Assembly (NCBI RefSeq): GCF_000745315.1
Contig: NZ_JQNQ01000001.1
Location: 3,100,001-3,164,000 of the forward strand
Length of the DNA stretch: 64,000 bases
Origin: Salegentibacter sp. Hel_I_6
GTDB taxonomy: Bacteria > Bacteroidota > Bacteroidia > Flavobacteriales > Flavobacteriaceae
Direction: 5' to 3'
Part shown: positions 7,871-16,938 of the stretch, piece after piece
Numbering within the stretch: position 1 is the stretch's first letter
How the letters are laid out: each line of letters starts with the position of its first letter
Translations under genes and position numbers: made by a program
The notes under the pieces: model-generated
Seen by the model: the letters and a program-made list of their open reading frames with translations, nothing else
What the model was told of the DNA's origin: nothing
Databases searched by the model: none

Positions 7871-9055
7871 TTAACTCGCAGTAGCGACAGCACTTTCTTT
7901 TCGTCTTCTAATAATAATAATCGCAAGGGCTATAAAAACGCCCAACCCGGCCATAACCGCACCTACTAAAGAAGCCGAGGTAAATCCAAATCCCAGAGCG
8001 ATAGGCAATCCGGCAAAATAAGCGCCAGAGGCATTTCCCATATTAAAAGCGCTCTGGTTCATAGAAGAACCCAAACTTTCTGATCCTTTCGCTGAATTGA
8101 TCATTACCATTTGAATTGGGGTAGAGAGGCAAAAGGCAATGGTAGCGATTAAGAAAGTCATTACTAAAATTGCGATTTGATTTTCAGCAACATAGGCATT
8201 GGTAATCAAGGCAAAAACCATTAAAACCATACTCATAATTACTGCATAAATAGGAGAGAACTTTTCCGCGAGCTTGGCCCCAATGAGGTTTCCTATAACC
8301 ATTCCCACACCGGCAAGAACCATAACATAACTTACAAAACCTTCGGGGTGGCCGGCTACATCGGTAATTAATGGCGCGATATAACTGTACCAGGCAAAAA
8401 AGCCACCGGTTCCAATGGTGGTAAGTAAAACCACCATCCAAAGTTCTCCACGCTTTAATACATTTAAATCTTTTCTTATTCCTTCAGAAGAGGATTTTGG
8501 TAATTCAGGCATCCAGAATTTTACGCTGGCAATGGCCAGTAAACCTATTACACCCACGAGCATAAAAGAAACATTCCAGCTATAATTATGGCCTAAATAG
8601 GTGCCCAGTGGCACCCCAAAAACATTCGCCAGGGTAAGTCCCGTGAACATTATTGCGATAGCTTGTGCAGATTTCCCCGGTTTTGCTAATTGGCCGGCCA
8701 CCACGGCACCAATGCCGAAGAAAGCTCCGTGAGGTAATCCAGAAAGAAACCGCGATACCAATAAAAGTTCGTAAGAATTGGCAAAAGCCGAAAGCGAATT
8801 AAAAACAGTAAACCAAACCATAAGTAGGAGCAGTGTTTTATGTGCAGGCCATTTTCCGCCAAAAGCGGTAAGCAGCGGCGCACCAACGACAACCCCTAAA
8901 GCATAGGCCGAAATGAAATGCCCGGCTTGCGGAATAGTAATTTCTAAAGCCGCAGCCACATCTGGAAGAATTCCCATGATAACGAATTCGGTCATTCCAA
9001 TTCCGAAACCTCCAATAGCCAGTGCAACAAGTGCTTTATTCATTCTTAGGTTCAT
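7871..9055 (-). CDS. MFS transporter, AraJ/YdhP-like efflux family
   Basis: A 394-residue, 12-TM major facilitator. The N-terminal GGFGIGMTEFVIMGILPDVA segment is typical of the DHA1 sugar or drug efflux group (AraJ, YdhP, Cml-like), as is SRFLSGLPHGAFFGIGAVVA in the loop 4-5 region. It probably exports small molecules with proton antiport; the substrate cannot be read from sequence. The start is MNLRMNKAL at 9055, with a possible alternative at the second Met (9043). A TAATTTTG element on the minus strand at 9070-9077 could be its -7 box and favours a very short leader. Confidence 0.88.
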   Translation of the reverse strand: MNLRMNKALVALAIGGFGIGMTEFVIMGILPDVAAALEITIPQAGHFISAYALGVVVGAPLLTAFGGKWPAHKTLLLLMVWFTVFNSLSAFANSYELLLVSRFLSGLPHGAFFGIGAVVAGQLAKPGKSAQAIAIMFTGLTLANVFGVPLGTYLGHNYSWNVSFMLVGVIGLLAIASVKFWMPELPKSSSEGIRKDLNVLKRGELWMVVLLTTIGTGGFFAWYSYIAPLITDVAGHPEGFVSYVMVLAGVGMVIGNLIGAKLAEKFSPIYAVIMSMVLMVFALITNAYVAENQIAILVMTFLIATIAFCLSTPIQMVMINSAKGSESLGSSMNQSAFNMGNASGAYFAGLPIALGFGFTSASLVGAVMAGLGVFIALAIIIIRRRKESAVATAS

Positions 9056-9244
9056 TTTTGAGCAAAGAGCAAAATTAAATGGGATAATTCTAATAACATA
9101 GAATATCGGCTAAAAACTACGATAAGCTTATAGTAAGGAAATCGCAACATTGGCGCGGATTTTAAAAATCTGTAATCCTTAAGGAAATGCTAAATTTTCC
9201 TGCGGAATTAGATTATCGCAGGGCTGGGGATATCCTAAAAAAGA

Positions 9245-9276
9245 TTGGTACAATAGCTATACATTTGTTACTTTTG
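9245..9276 (+). promoter_or_regulatory. Candidate sucC promoter
   Basis: TACTTTTG at 9269-9276 fits the Bacteroidota -7 consensus TAnnTTTG, with TTGG at 9245-9248 in place of the -33 TTTG at a 20-nt spacing. It would start a transcript about 120 nt upstream of the sucC ATG, giving the hairpin-containing leader at 9293-9380. Confidence 0.55.
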
Positions 9277-9292
9277 CTAACCATAAATTAAG

Positions 9293-9380
9293 AACCTCTA
9301 TGGAAGCAAACGAGGTTTGAATTGGAAAATGATTTTAAAATACGAGGCAAGCCTCGGGGGAACTAAACCCTCATTGAGGG
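9293..9380 (+). promoter_or_regulatory. Structured 5' leader of sucC with three hairpins
   Basis: Three short inverted repeats lie in series between the candidate promoter and the ATG: AACCTC (9293-9298) with GAGGTT (9312-9317); CGAGGC with GCCTCG (9343-9356, two-base loop as DNA, so an interior rearrangement is likely in RNA); and CCCTC with GAGGG (9368-9380, ATT loop). The first and second arms are partly complementary to each other as well, so alternative pairings are possible. Structured leaders upstream of suc genes are known in other bacteria; identity with any of them was not tested. Confidence 0.45.
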
Positions 9381-9405
9381 ATTAATACTGAAGAAATAGC
9401 TGATT

Positions 9406-10599
9406 ATGAACATACACGAATATCAAGGAAAAGAAATTTTAAGCAGTTTTGGCGTACGCATTCAGCGTGGTTTAGTTGCACATAATGCAAAAGAGGCCGT
9501 AGATGCCGCTAAAGAACTAACCGAGCAAACCGGTACCGGATGGCACGTAATAAAAGCCCAGGTACACGCCGGTGGACGTGGAAAAGGTGGTGGTGTAAAA
9601 CTAGCCAAAAACCTTAAAGAGGTGGAAGAAGTAGCAGGAAACATCATTGGGATGAATCTTGTAACTCCACAAACTACCGCTGAAGGTAAAAAAGTACACC
9701 AGGTTTTAGTTGCCGAGGATGTTTACTATCCTGGCGATAACGAGCCAGAAGAATATTACATGTCTGTATTGCTAAACCGTGCAACCGGTCGTAATATGAT
9801 TATGTATTCTACTGAAGGTGGTGTGGATATTGAAACTGTTGCTGAAGAAACTCCGCATTTAATTTTTACTGAAGAGATAGATCCTGCAACTGGACTTATG
9901 CCTTTCCAGGCCAGAAGAATTGCATTCAATTTAAAACTTAGTGGTACAGCTTTTAAAGAAATGACCAAGTTTGTAATGTCACTTTACACAGCTTTTGAAA
10001 AATCTGATTCTTCACTTTTCGAGATCAACCCGGTTTTGAAGACAAGTGATGATAAAATTCTTGCTGTAGATGCTAAAGTAACCCTTGATGATAACGCACT
10101 TTTCCGTCATAAAGACTATGCTGAAATGCGCGATACTCGTGAAGAAAATCAAACTGAAGTTGAAGCTGGGGAAGTTGGGCTTAACTTTGTAAACCTGGAC
10201 GGAAACGTTGGGTGTATGGTTAACGGTGCCGGACTTGCCATGGCAACAATGGACCTTATTAAACAAGCTGGTGGAGAACCTGCAAACTTCCTTGACGTTG
10301 GTGGTACAGCTGATGCCAAGCGAGTTGAAGAAGCTTTCCGTTTGATCTTAAAAGATGATAAAGTAGAAGCGATCCTGGTAAACATTTTTGGAGGAATTGT
10401 TCGTTGTGACCGTGTGGCGCAGGGAATTGTAGATGCCTACAAAAACCTTGGAGACACTATTAACGTGCCAATTATTGTACGTTTACAGGGAACCAATGCA
10501 GATATCGCCAAGAAATTAATTGACGATAGCGGATTTAAGATCCACTCTGCTGTTCAATTCCAGGAAGCTGCAGATAAAGTACAGGAAGTACTTAAATAA
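9406..10599 (+). CDS. sucC: Succinate-CoA ligase (ADP-forming) beta subunit
   Basis: A 397-residue beta subunit of succinyl-CoA synthetase, which makes ATP from succinyl-CoA in the citric acid cycle. It starts with the canonical MNIHEYQGKEILSSFGV and has the ATP-grasp region (VHAGGRGKGGGVKLAK, about residues 53-68), MVNGAGLAMATMDLI and the C-terminal FGGIVRCDR CoA-ligase motif. Full length. No alpha subunit gene (sucD) is adjacent; in this phylum sucC and sucD are often apart. It has its own leader and a downstream terminator, so it is transcribed alone. Confidence 0.97.
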   Translation: MNIHEYQGKEILSSFGVRIQRGLVAHNAKEAVDAAKELTEQTGTGWHVIKAQVHAGGRGKGGGVKLAKNLKEVEEVAGNIIGMNLVTPQTTAEGKKVHQVLVAEDVYYPGDNEPEEYYMSVLLNRATGRNMIMYSTEGGVDIETVAEETPHLIFTEEIDPATGLMPFQARRIAFNLKLSGTAFKEMTKFVMSLYTAFEKSDSSLFEINPVLKTSDDKILAVDAKVTLDDNALFRHKDYAEMRDTREENQTEVEAGEVGLNFVNLDGNVGCMVNGAGLAMATMDLIKQAGGEPANFLDVGGTADAKRVEEAFRLILKDDKVEAILVNIFGGIVRCDRVAQGIVDAYKNLGDTINVPIIVRLQGTNADIAKKLIDDSGFKIHSAVQFQEAADKVQEVLK

Positions 10600-10600
10600 T

Positions 10601-10638
10601 CCCGAAGCTTCGGGACAGGAATTTTATTTCCTGTTTTG
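10601..10638 (+). terminator. sucC terminator next to a perfect palindrome
   Basis: Two bp after the sucC stop lies CCCGAAGCTTCGGG (10601-10614), then a hairpin with arms ACAGGAA (10615-10621) and TTCCTGT (10628-10634) followed by a T run. The same 14-bp palindrome recurs at 38977-38990, so it is a dispersed element and not only a terminator part. Confidence 0.6.
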
Positions 10639-10666
10639 ATTAGGCTGTCTAAAGTTTATCTTACTA

Positions 10667-10890
10667 CGTCATCCTGAACTCGTTTCAGGATCTAGCTTGA
10701 TAAATTTTAGACAGTTTTTTTATGTCCTTATATTCTTAGTTGGTGATAAGCATTTAAATTAGATTGGAAAATTATTTAATACGCTGAAGGTTTTTATGCT
10801 TAATTATTCAGAATTAATAATCGTCATTCTGAATTTATTTCAGAATCTAAGACGTTAAGAATTATATAAGCTGAAACAAGTTCAGCTTGA
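10667..10890. repeat. Three GTCA-hairpin repeats in the sucC downstream spacer
   Basis: The gap from 10600 to 11097 holds no gene. It contains three dispersed hairpins: arms ATCCTGAA/TTTCAGGAT at 10671-10691, ATTCTGAA/TTTCAGAAT at 10826-10846, and GCTGAA/TTCAGC at 10870-10886 (opposite orientation). The first two are preceded by GTC and followed by CTA; the third reads TTGAC at its right edge, the reverse of GTCAA. They belong to the repeat superfamily found throughout this window. Confidence 0.7.
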
Positions 10891-11050
10891 CCGAAGAGAA
10901 ACTTTTTATACAGTTTACCTATAAACTTTAGGCACTTTTTTTATGCCCCGATGAAATATTAAGTAATGAAAGGCATTTTGAAAGCTTTCAGTTAGTTTAA
11001 ATTATTCTTCTTTCTGTTTTCCTTAACCGGACATTACATATAAAAACGCA

Positions 11051-11075
11051 AAAACCCGGCTCATCACCGGGTTTT
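11051..11075. terminator. Terminator after the MBL hydrolase gene
   Basis: Arms AAAACCCGG (11051-11059) and CCGGGTTTT (11067-11075) form a GC-rich hairpin 22 bp after the stop of the minus-strand gene at 11098. Both flanks are T-rich on the relevant strand, so it can act in both directions. Confidence 0.75.
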
Positions 11076-11097
11076 TTATTTTATAACATAGAAAATT

Positions 11098-11907
11098 TTA
11101 TTCTTCGCTATTGGGATACCATTCTAATAATTCTACTTCAATATCTTTATTGCCTTCGTTTACCAATTTCTTGAATTTCTCTACATCAGCAAATCCATCC
11201 TGACCCCTAAAATGGAAAGGAATTACCTTATCTGGTGCAAAAGCCAAAACGCCATCGGCAGCATCTTCAACCGTCATGGTATAAGGCATGTTCATTGGGA
11301 TTAAAGCGATCTCAATGTTTTCAAGTTCCCTCATTTCGGGAATGTCTTCAGTATCCCCGGCGATATAAAGTCGCTGCCCATTTCTCTCTACAATATAGCC
11401 ATTGCCTCGTCCTTTTGGATGCCTGGAATCTTCATCTTCAGGTAAATTATACATAGGGATCGCCTCAATATAAAAATCAAGCACACGGGTAGTAGCGCCA
11501 TTTTCTAAGGCTCTGAAAATATCTTTCAATTCTTCCGGCATTTCATCAACTACGGCCTGCGGAGCAATAATATGAACTCCGTCAAGATCCATTCCCTCCA
11601 GGGTTTCCACGCTCATATGGTCTCCATGAATATCGGTTATAAGAATGAAATCTGGTTTTTCCTGGCCTTCAAATGCTTCAGCGCCGCCAACGGGATCTAT
11701 ATAAAAACTATGATCTCCCCAGTCTATAACCGCCGTTGCGTGAGATATAGGATGAATATCTATAGCGGCAGAATCAGCTTCCAACACGTTTTTCTCCTCT
11801 CCATAGGGATTCTTCTCCATAGAGCTATTGTTTTCAGCTTCTTTTCCTTCATTTTTACAGCCGGTAAAAAGAATTACCACTGCCATTAAAGTGTATAAAA
11901 ATTTCAT
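11098..11907 (-). CDS. MBL-fold metal-dependent hydrolase, lipoprotein
   Basis: A 269-residue protein of the UlaG-like metallo-beta-lactamase superfamily. From the chosen start (MKFLYTLMAVVILFTGCK) it has a lipoprotein signal with Cys at position 17, so it is probably tethered to a membrane. The metal motif reads TDIHGDH (the form DxHxDH rather than HxHxDH, common in this subgroup), followed by the YIAGDTEDI motif, IPMNMPYTMT and the final VIPFHFRG histidine. Substrate unknown. An in-frame extension of six residues (to 11925) is less likely because it would bury the signal peptide. A terminator follows. Confidence 0.85.
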   Translation of the reverse strand: MKFLYTLMAVVILFTGCKNEGKEAENNSSMEKNPYGEEKNVLEADSAAIDIHPISHATAVIDWGDHSFYIDPVGGAEAFEGQEKPDFILITDIHGDHMSVETLEGMDLDGVHIIAPQAVVDEMPEELKDIFRALENGATTRVLDFYIEAIPMYNLPEDEDSRHPKGRGNGYIVERNGQRLYIAGDTEDIPEMRELENIEIALIPMNMPYTMTVEDAADGVLAFAPDKVIPFHFRGQDGFADVEKFKKLVNEGNKDIEVELLEWYPNSEE

Positions 11908-11971
11908 TTTTGCTTGTTTTGCCATAAATTTAATTAACCTAATTTAGAATATATTGGTTTTTTTTAAAATT

Positions 11972-12430
11972 TTAGTAAAGATCAAGGCGCATTTTGATAT
12001 CTCCCCGGGTGTAGGGATTATTTTCTCCTATTGGAATTTCTTTAAAGCCATACTTTTTATAAATATAAATCGCGTTTTCAAGCTTTCGGTTTGAAAAGAT
12101 TATCAAATGATCCCAGCCTTGTTTTTTAGTGAAATCTAATGTGTGTTCCATTAATTTTTGCCCTACTTTCTTTCCCTGGTATTCCGGAGTAATGGCCATT
12201 TTGGTAAGTTCAAAAACTCCATCTTCTATTTTCATTAGTGCCACACACCCAATGATCTTTTCTTCATCTCTTACAAAGAAAATATTCCCACCAGGTTCAA
12301 TTATATATTTTCCAGGGTTTCCAAGTACTTCTTCATCATGAGGTTCTACCCAAAAATATTTTTCTAACCAGGCTAAATTGAGGTTTTTAAAATCTTCGGC
12401 GTAGTTTGACTGGTAAGCGGTTATTTCCAT
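11972..12430 (-). CDS. GNAT family N-acetyltransferase
   Basis: A 152-residue acetyltransferase with the acetyl-CoA binding motif A: MAITPEYQGKKVGQKLMEH at about residues 76-94 (Q-x-x-G/K-x-G) and the later YKKYGFKEIP turn near residue 130 typical of the fold. The acceptor substrate is not evident. It lies 22 bp downstream of hutG on the same strand, so it may be cotranscribed with the histidine degradation genes. Confidence 0.88.
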   Translation of the reverse strand: MEITAYQSNYAEDFKNLNLAWLEKYFWVEPHDEEVLGNPGKYIIEPGGNIFFVRDEEKIIGCVALMKIEDGVFELTKMAITPEYQGKKVGQKLMEHTLDFTKKQGWDHLIIFSNRKLENAIYIYKKYGFKEIPIGENNPYTRGDIKMRLDLY

Positions 12431-12452
12431 TTTTTAAATTGAGCTTAAAGAA

Positions 12453-13460
12453 TTAATTATTACTTTTTTCCATAAAATCGGTAATGAAATAGGCCAGTGC
12501 TTTTCCAACCTGTCCCGGGCTGGTGGAGGTAGGTGCGGCTTCGCAAATATGTAGGTATTTACAATTTTTTTCTTCAGCAGTAAGTTGTAAAAAGTTCCTT
12601 ACCATATTCAAAGCAAAACCCGAAGGTGATTGCGCACTGCTTGGGAAATTACTTATCGCATCACAGTCCAGTTCTAGACCAAAAGCCTGTTTATTTACAA
12701 ATTCCAATTGTGAATTAAAGGCGGCCATTTTTCCCTGGTGTGTTTGTAAAATAAGGTCTTCAAAAAGATGAAATTTAATATTAGAAACCGATTTTAATTC
12801 ATCAAAAATATATTGAGGAGTATAATTCTTATGTAAACCAAAAATCGCATATTTTCCCAGGAACCCGTCACGCTGCGTAAAGCTAAAACCATTCCCGCTA
12901 TGGCGGTGTTCCAGTTTTCTAAGATCGGTATGTGCATCAATATTTAGAATATTTACCGGCTTTTTAATAGCTTTTGAAGTTCCTATTATATTGCCAAAAG
13001 CATTGTTGTGCCCCCCGCCAATTATTATTGGAATTTTTCCTGCCGAAACTATTTGCTCTACCAAAAAACTCACTTTATCATCAATCTTTTCTACCAGGTC
13101 GCCAAGTTTTGGATAATAATTAGGATCATTCTCATCTATATTGGCTGCTTTTTCCATTTCTGCCTTACAGCTTATTTCACCAAGTAATACGAGATTCTCT
13201 GGAGTGGTAAATTCATTATTCTGAATATTTAAAAGTGAATTTAAACAAACTTCCCAGGCTTTTGAAGCCCCAGGTTTACCGTGGTTGGCCCTAATGCCAA
13301 TATCTTCAGGGATTCCAAAAAGAACATATTTAGCTTTAGATTTCTTCAAGGACTCTAAACTTTCTACAAAACCAATTTTTTCTCCAAAGCGGGTTTCTCC
13401 ATCTCGAATTGAAATAAGCTTTTCAACCGATTTATAATTATAAATTTTTAAAGCTTCCAT
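12453..13460 (-). CDS. hutG: Formimidoylglutamase (arginase/agmatinase family)
   Basis: A 335-residue ureohydrolase-fold enzyme. The binuclear manganese motifs are present: GGGHNN (about 148-153), NIDAHTDLR (about 174-182) and ELDCDAI (about 266-272). Next to hutI the best role is formimidoylglutamase, the last step of histidine degradation (formimino-glutamate to glutamate and formamide). The ATG overlaps the hutI stop by one base (TAATG), so the two genes are translationally coupled. hutH and hutU are not in the window. Confidence 0.88.
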   Translation of the reverse strand: MEALKIYNYKSVEKLISIRDGETRFGEKIGFVESLESLKKSKAKYVLFGIPEDIGIRANHGKPGASKAWEVCLNSLLNIQNNEFTTPENLVLLGEISCKAEMEKAANIDENDPNYYPKLGDLVEKIDDKVSFLVEQIVSAGKIPIIIGGGHNNAFGNIIGTSKAIKKPVNILNIDAHTDLRKLEHRHSGNGFSFTQRDGFLGKYAIFGLHKNYTPQYIFDELKSVSNIKFHLFEDLILQTHQGKMAAFNSQLEFVNKQAFGLELDCDAISNFPSSAQSPSGFALNMVRNFLQLTAEEKNCKYLHICEAAPTSTSPGQVGKALAYFITDFMEKSNN

Positions 13461-14698
13461 TACTCCACGGGTTTTCCGTTAATATAAACCGATTCAATAG
13501 AATTGGTGCCGAAAGCATATGGTAAAAAGGTATACGAGGGAATTTCTTTTGTGATTATAAAATTTGCCTGTTTTCCTTTAGTAATACTACCGTGGGTTTC
13601 GCTGAGTTCCATGGCGTAAGCTCCGTTTATTGTAGCTGCATTTATAGCCTCCTCGGGAGTCATTTTCATTTTAATACAAGCCAGGGAAACTACCAAATTC
13701 ATATTTCCGCTGGGGGTGCTACCGGGATTAAAATCTGTAGCTAAAGCTAAGGCCAAACCGGCATCAAGCATTTCACGAGCCGGTGTGTAAGGAATACTTA
13801 AAAACAAAGAGCAGGAGGGAAGAGCCACCGGCATGGTAGCGGTGCCCTTTAAACTTTCAATATCTTCCTGGCGCATTACTTCCAGGTGATCAACGCTAAG
13901 TGCATCGTGTTCAATGCCGGCTTGAATTCCACCAATAGCGTTAAATTGATTGACGTGAATTTTCGGTTTTAATCCGAATTTTTTCGCTGCAGAAAGCAAT
14001 TTGTGTGTATCAGCAACGCTGAAGTATCCCTTTTCGCAGAAAATATCTATATATTCTGCAAGGTTTTCTTCAGCAACTTTTGGCAAGATTTTTTCAATAA
14101 CTAAATCCATATAAGCTTCAGGATTCTCTTTATATTCCTTCGGAATAGCGTGTGCTCCTAGAAAAGTAGCTTTAATGGGAATATCATAATGTTGTTGAAG
14201 TTTTTTTATAACCCGAAGCATTTTCAACTCACCTTCTTCAGTTAAACCGTAACCCGATTTAATTTCTACCGCGCCGGTTCCCAATTTCATCACTTCCTCC
14301 AGGCGTTTTGCCGATTGCTCATAAATTTCATCTTCAGGAGTTTCCTGTAAGGTTTTAGCTGAGTTTAAAATTCCACCACCTCGATTGGCGATTTCTTCGT
14401 AGGAGAGTCCGTTAATACGATCTGCGAATTCCAGTTCCCGGTTCCCGGCATAAACAATATGAGTATGAGAATCGCACCAGGAAGGAAGAATAATTGTCCC
14501 TTCAACATCAATAGTTTTAGCGGCATTTATCTCTGGCAGGGAATCCATTTTGCCGTAATCTAAAATTTTATCACCTTCAATAAGCAACCAGGCGTTTTTA
14601 ATTGAAGGAAGTTCCTTCATTTCAGCCCCGGAAAGTCTTTTCACTGGTTTTTCCCTTACCTGTAGAAGTTCCTTTATATTGATGAATAATTGTTTCAT
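13460..14698 (-). CDS. hutI: Imidazolonepropionase
   Basis: A 412-residue amidohydrolase converting 4-imidazolone-5-propionate to formimino-glutamate in histidine degradation. Motifs: the metal site CDSHTHIVYAGNRELEFADR (around residue 75), FLGAHAIPKEYK, IHVNQFNA, SVDHLEV and ATDFNPGSTPSGN. The chosen start MKQLFINIKELLQVR is the family N-terminus; the in-frame extension upstream to 14791 is a spurious hydrophobic stretch. It precedes and overlaps hutG. Confidence 0.95.
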   Translation of the reverse strand: MKQLFINIKELLQVREKPVKRLSGAEMKELPSIKNAWLLIEGDKILDYGKMDSLPEINAAKTIDVEGTIILPSWCDSHTHIVYAGNRELEFADRINGLSYEEIANRGGGILNSAKTLQETPEDEIYEQSAKRLEEVMKLGTGAVEIKSGYGLTEEGELKMLRVIKKLQQHYDIPIKATFLGAHAIPKEYKENPEAYMDLVIEKILPKVAEENLAEYIDIFCEKGYFSVADTHKLLSAAKKFGLKPKIHVNQFNAIGGIQAGIEHDALSVDHLEVMRQEDIESLKGTATMPVALPSCSLFLSIPYTPAREMLDAGLALALATDFNPGSTPSGNMNLVVSLACIKMKMTPEEAINAATINGAYAMELSETHGSITKGKQANFIITKEIPSYTFLPYAFGTNSIESVYINGKPVE

Positions 14699-14959
14699 TG
14701 TGGTTAGTTTTCTTGTCGATTTAAAGCTGAAAACAGCAATTAAACAAATATAAAAACTAAGCGGGGAAAACCTGCTTTTTAGCAAAAACAAAAAGGCTAA
14801 TCACTAAAGTAAATTATAAAATCAATCGAGCGGAAAACACCGAATTGCGATGATCTTTTGTGAAAAGTTAGTTCTATTTAGGTAACCAAAGTTTGTAAAA
14901 ACAGGTTTGAACTTTTACTGCCTTCTTGCAAGGCGAGCGCAAAATAGCCTGGTTGATTT

Positions 14960-15412
14960 TTATTTCTTCACCACATCTGGCACCATAAACTTATAATCTC
15001 CATTGTTGCGAATTACATCGCGAACTACCGTAGAAGAAATATGACTTTTTCCTGAAGAGGTAATAAAGAACAAAGTGTCTATGCCGCTCATCTTATAATT
15101 GGTTTGCCCAATAGCCTTTTCAAACTCCAGGTCCTGTGCATTTCTCAGACCGCGTAATAGGAACCCGGCATTTTGTTCCTTGCAAAAATCTACGGTAAGT
15201 CCTTTGTAAGTAGTTACACTTATTTTAGGCTCATCTTTAAATGTTTCCTTTAAAAAATGAAGTCGGTCTTCCAGCGAAAACATATATTTTTTATCAGAAT
15301 TGGTCCCAATAGCCAGGATGATCTCATCAAATAGCGGCAGCGCTCTTTCAATAATATCGGTGTGGCCTAATGTAATAGGATCAAAAGATCCAGGAAATAC
15401 TGCTTTTCTCAT
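14960..15412 (-). CDS. coaD: Phosphopantetheine adenylyltransferase
   Basis: A 150-residue enzyme of coenzyme A synthesis that joins 4'-phosphopantetheine and ATP to dephospho-CoA. It has the nucleotidyltransferase signature PGSFDPITLGHTDII (residues 5-19; T/HxGH) and HISSTVVRDVI near the C-terminus (ISSTxxR). Start chosen at MRKAVFPGSF; the upstream in-frame codons (MGKTKKFI) are encoded by a dispersed hairpin repeat with arms around 15426-15449 and are unlikely to be translated. Confidence 0.95.
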   Translation of the reverse strand: MRKAVFPGSFDPITLGHTDIIERALPLFDEIILAIGTNSDKKYMFSLEDRLHFLKETFKDEPKISVTTYKGLTVDFCKEQNAGFLLRGLRNAQDLEFEKAIGQTNYKMSGIDTLFFITSSGKSHISSTVVRDVIRNNGDYKFMVPDVVKK

Positions 15413-15728
15413 TATAAATTTCTTAGTCTTTCCCATGAAGACGGGAAACCATTATAGTTAATCTTCATCGCACTTCGTTTCTTCACCATAAATTCAGACG
15501 GAAAACTATAAATTCATTCTCTTTACATCCGGAAAGGTGAAAGTTTATTCACTTTTTCCTCTTAATCTCAGCTTTCTGGCTATTATTTATGGAATTAAAT
15601 TATCAAACTCCCAAGTAAATATAAGCTTTTAGCTGTGCAAAGAAAAATTTTAAAAACCGCTTAAAAATTTAGCTAGATAAATATCAAAAATTTCGTGGAA
15701 ATTATATTTTTGCGCATTAACATTATAT
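15413..15728. other. Intergenic region with candidate promoter for 15729 gene
   Basis: No gene seen. The left end carries a hairpin of the GTC...CCC/GGG family (TTTCCC near 15429 and GGGAAA near 15443). TATTTTTG at 15705-15712 fits the Bacteroidota -7 element for the plus-strand gene starting at 15729. Confidence 0.5.
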
Positions 15729-16925
15729 ATGAAAAAAACACTGTTTGTTTTGTTATTTCTTTCAGGTATCTCTTTAATTTCAGCGCAAAATAAAGATAAT
15801 ATTGAAAATGAAATCTTGAGTTATACCAATTCTCAAACTCAAATAATATCAAAAGGAAGACTGCTTTTAGCCGATAGTTTTTTAGAAGGCGATTTGCAAA
15901 AGGTAGAAGAAGTTAGAAATTATTTGCTCAAAGAAGTTGATTCTGAAAATTATATCGCGCTACTGCCTGGCGAGCAATGGTTAATTTCTTACTGGACCGG
16001 GGAATTTTATGATGTATTAGATTCTGTAAACTATTACTATACCAAAGGAAGCAACAGTTATGAGAATAAAATTTTTCCGCTGGAAGACCGCCTTTATTAT
16101 AAACTGGTAGAAAAGTCGTGGAACGAACTGGAAAAACTGGAAGAGAAAATATTGAATTCTGATTTAAATGAAGAACAAAAGGATTTTCTATTACTTCATT
16201 TAAATTATATGATTTCGGGCCAACCTTTAAACACTATTAGCCAGGATGAAATAAATAAGATGGCCGATTTGTTCCTGGAGAACCATCCTACAGGAAAATA
16301 TACCGACTTAGTTAAAAATAATATTCGGTTTAGATTTGTTGCTTCCAATTGGGGATTTGCTTTTGATTTCTTTATGGGGTACGCCGTTCAAAATGGGGCG
16401 CTTTCTTCTCAATTTAATAATGGTTTTGCCTTAGGCCATGGCTTTGATGTGGAATATAAAAAGTTTAGCCTCTACTTAAGAAACTATATAGGTTTTACCA
16501 AAACCCTTGAAGAAATGGAAGTAGAAGGTGTGGCCTGGGAAAAAGAGATGCGTCTTACCCAATATTTGCCTGAAGCATCTATAGGTTACAGTGTGGTAGA
16601 TAATAGTAAATTGAAATTAAGCCCTTTTGCAGGTATTGGTGGGGTCGCATTTAGCCCAACTCAAAGTGATATTAATAACCGCCCCGAACTTGAAGACAGT
16701 CAGGTGGGTTTTGTTACTGCTTATACCCTTGGGGCAAATTTAGATTTTAAGTTGGGATGGAACACCAGCGCTATTTTGCCAAATGATAAAACATATTGGT
16801 TTTTGCGTTGTCGTTATGGTTATACTATGCCGCAAATGGGGAATTATCCCGGTTATCAAGGGAACATCCATTATTTTAATATTGGAATAGGCGGCGTTGC
16901 TCGTGGAACGAAAAGGCTTATATAA
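15729..16925 (+). CDS. Secreted protein with helical N-terminal half and beta-rich C-terminal half
   Basis: A 398-residue exported protein: signal peptide at 1-19 (ending LISAQ), a helical region to about residue 190 with repeated acidic/Leu patterns, and a C-terminal half (about 200-398) rich in alternating aromatic and small residues (WGFAFDFFMGYAVQNG, SLYLRNYIGF, FAGIGGVAFS, HYFNIGIGGVARG). The second half looks like an outer-membrane beta barrel or a periplasmic beta domain, so cell-envelope location is likely. No known family recognised. It is flanked by convergent ddl and appears monocistronic. Confidence 0.7.
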   Translation: MKKTLFVLLFLSGISLISAQNKDNIENEILSYTNSQTQIISKGRLLLADSFLEGDLQKVEEVRNYLLKEVDSENYIALLPGEQWLISYWTGEFYDVLDSVNYYYTKGSNSYENKIFPLEDRLYYKLVEKSWNELEKLEEKILNSDLNEEQKDFLLLHLNYMISGQPLNTISQDEINKMADLFLENHPTGKYTDLVKNNIRFRFVASNWGFAFDFFMGYAVQNGALSSQFNNGFALGHGFDVEYKKFSLYLRNYIGFTKTLEEMEVEGVAWEKEMRLTQYLPEASIGYSVVDNSKLKLSPFAGIGGVAFSPTQSDINNRPELEDSQVGFVTAYTLGANLDFKLGWNTSAILPNDKTYWFLRCRYGYTMPQMGNYPGYQGNIHYFNIGIGGVARGTKRLI

Positions 16926-16938
16926 ATTTGAAAATAAA

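Noticed and set aside
11098..11907. Loss of the first metal His in the MBL motif (DIHGDH)
   Set aside because: Common in this UlaG-like subgroup in Bacteroidota as far as I recall, so not treated as damage.
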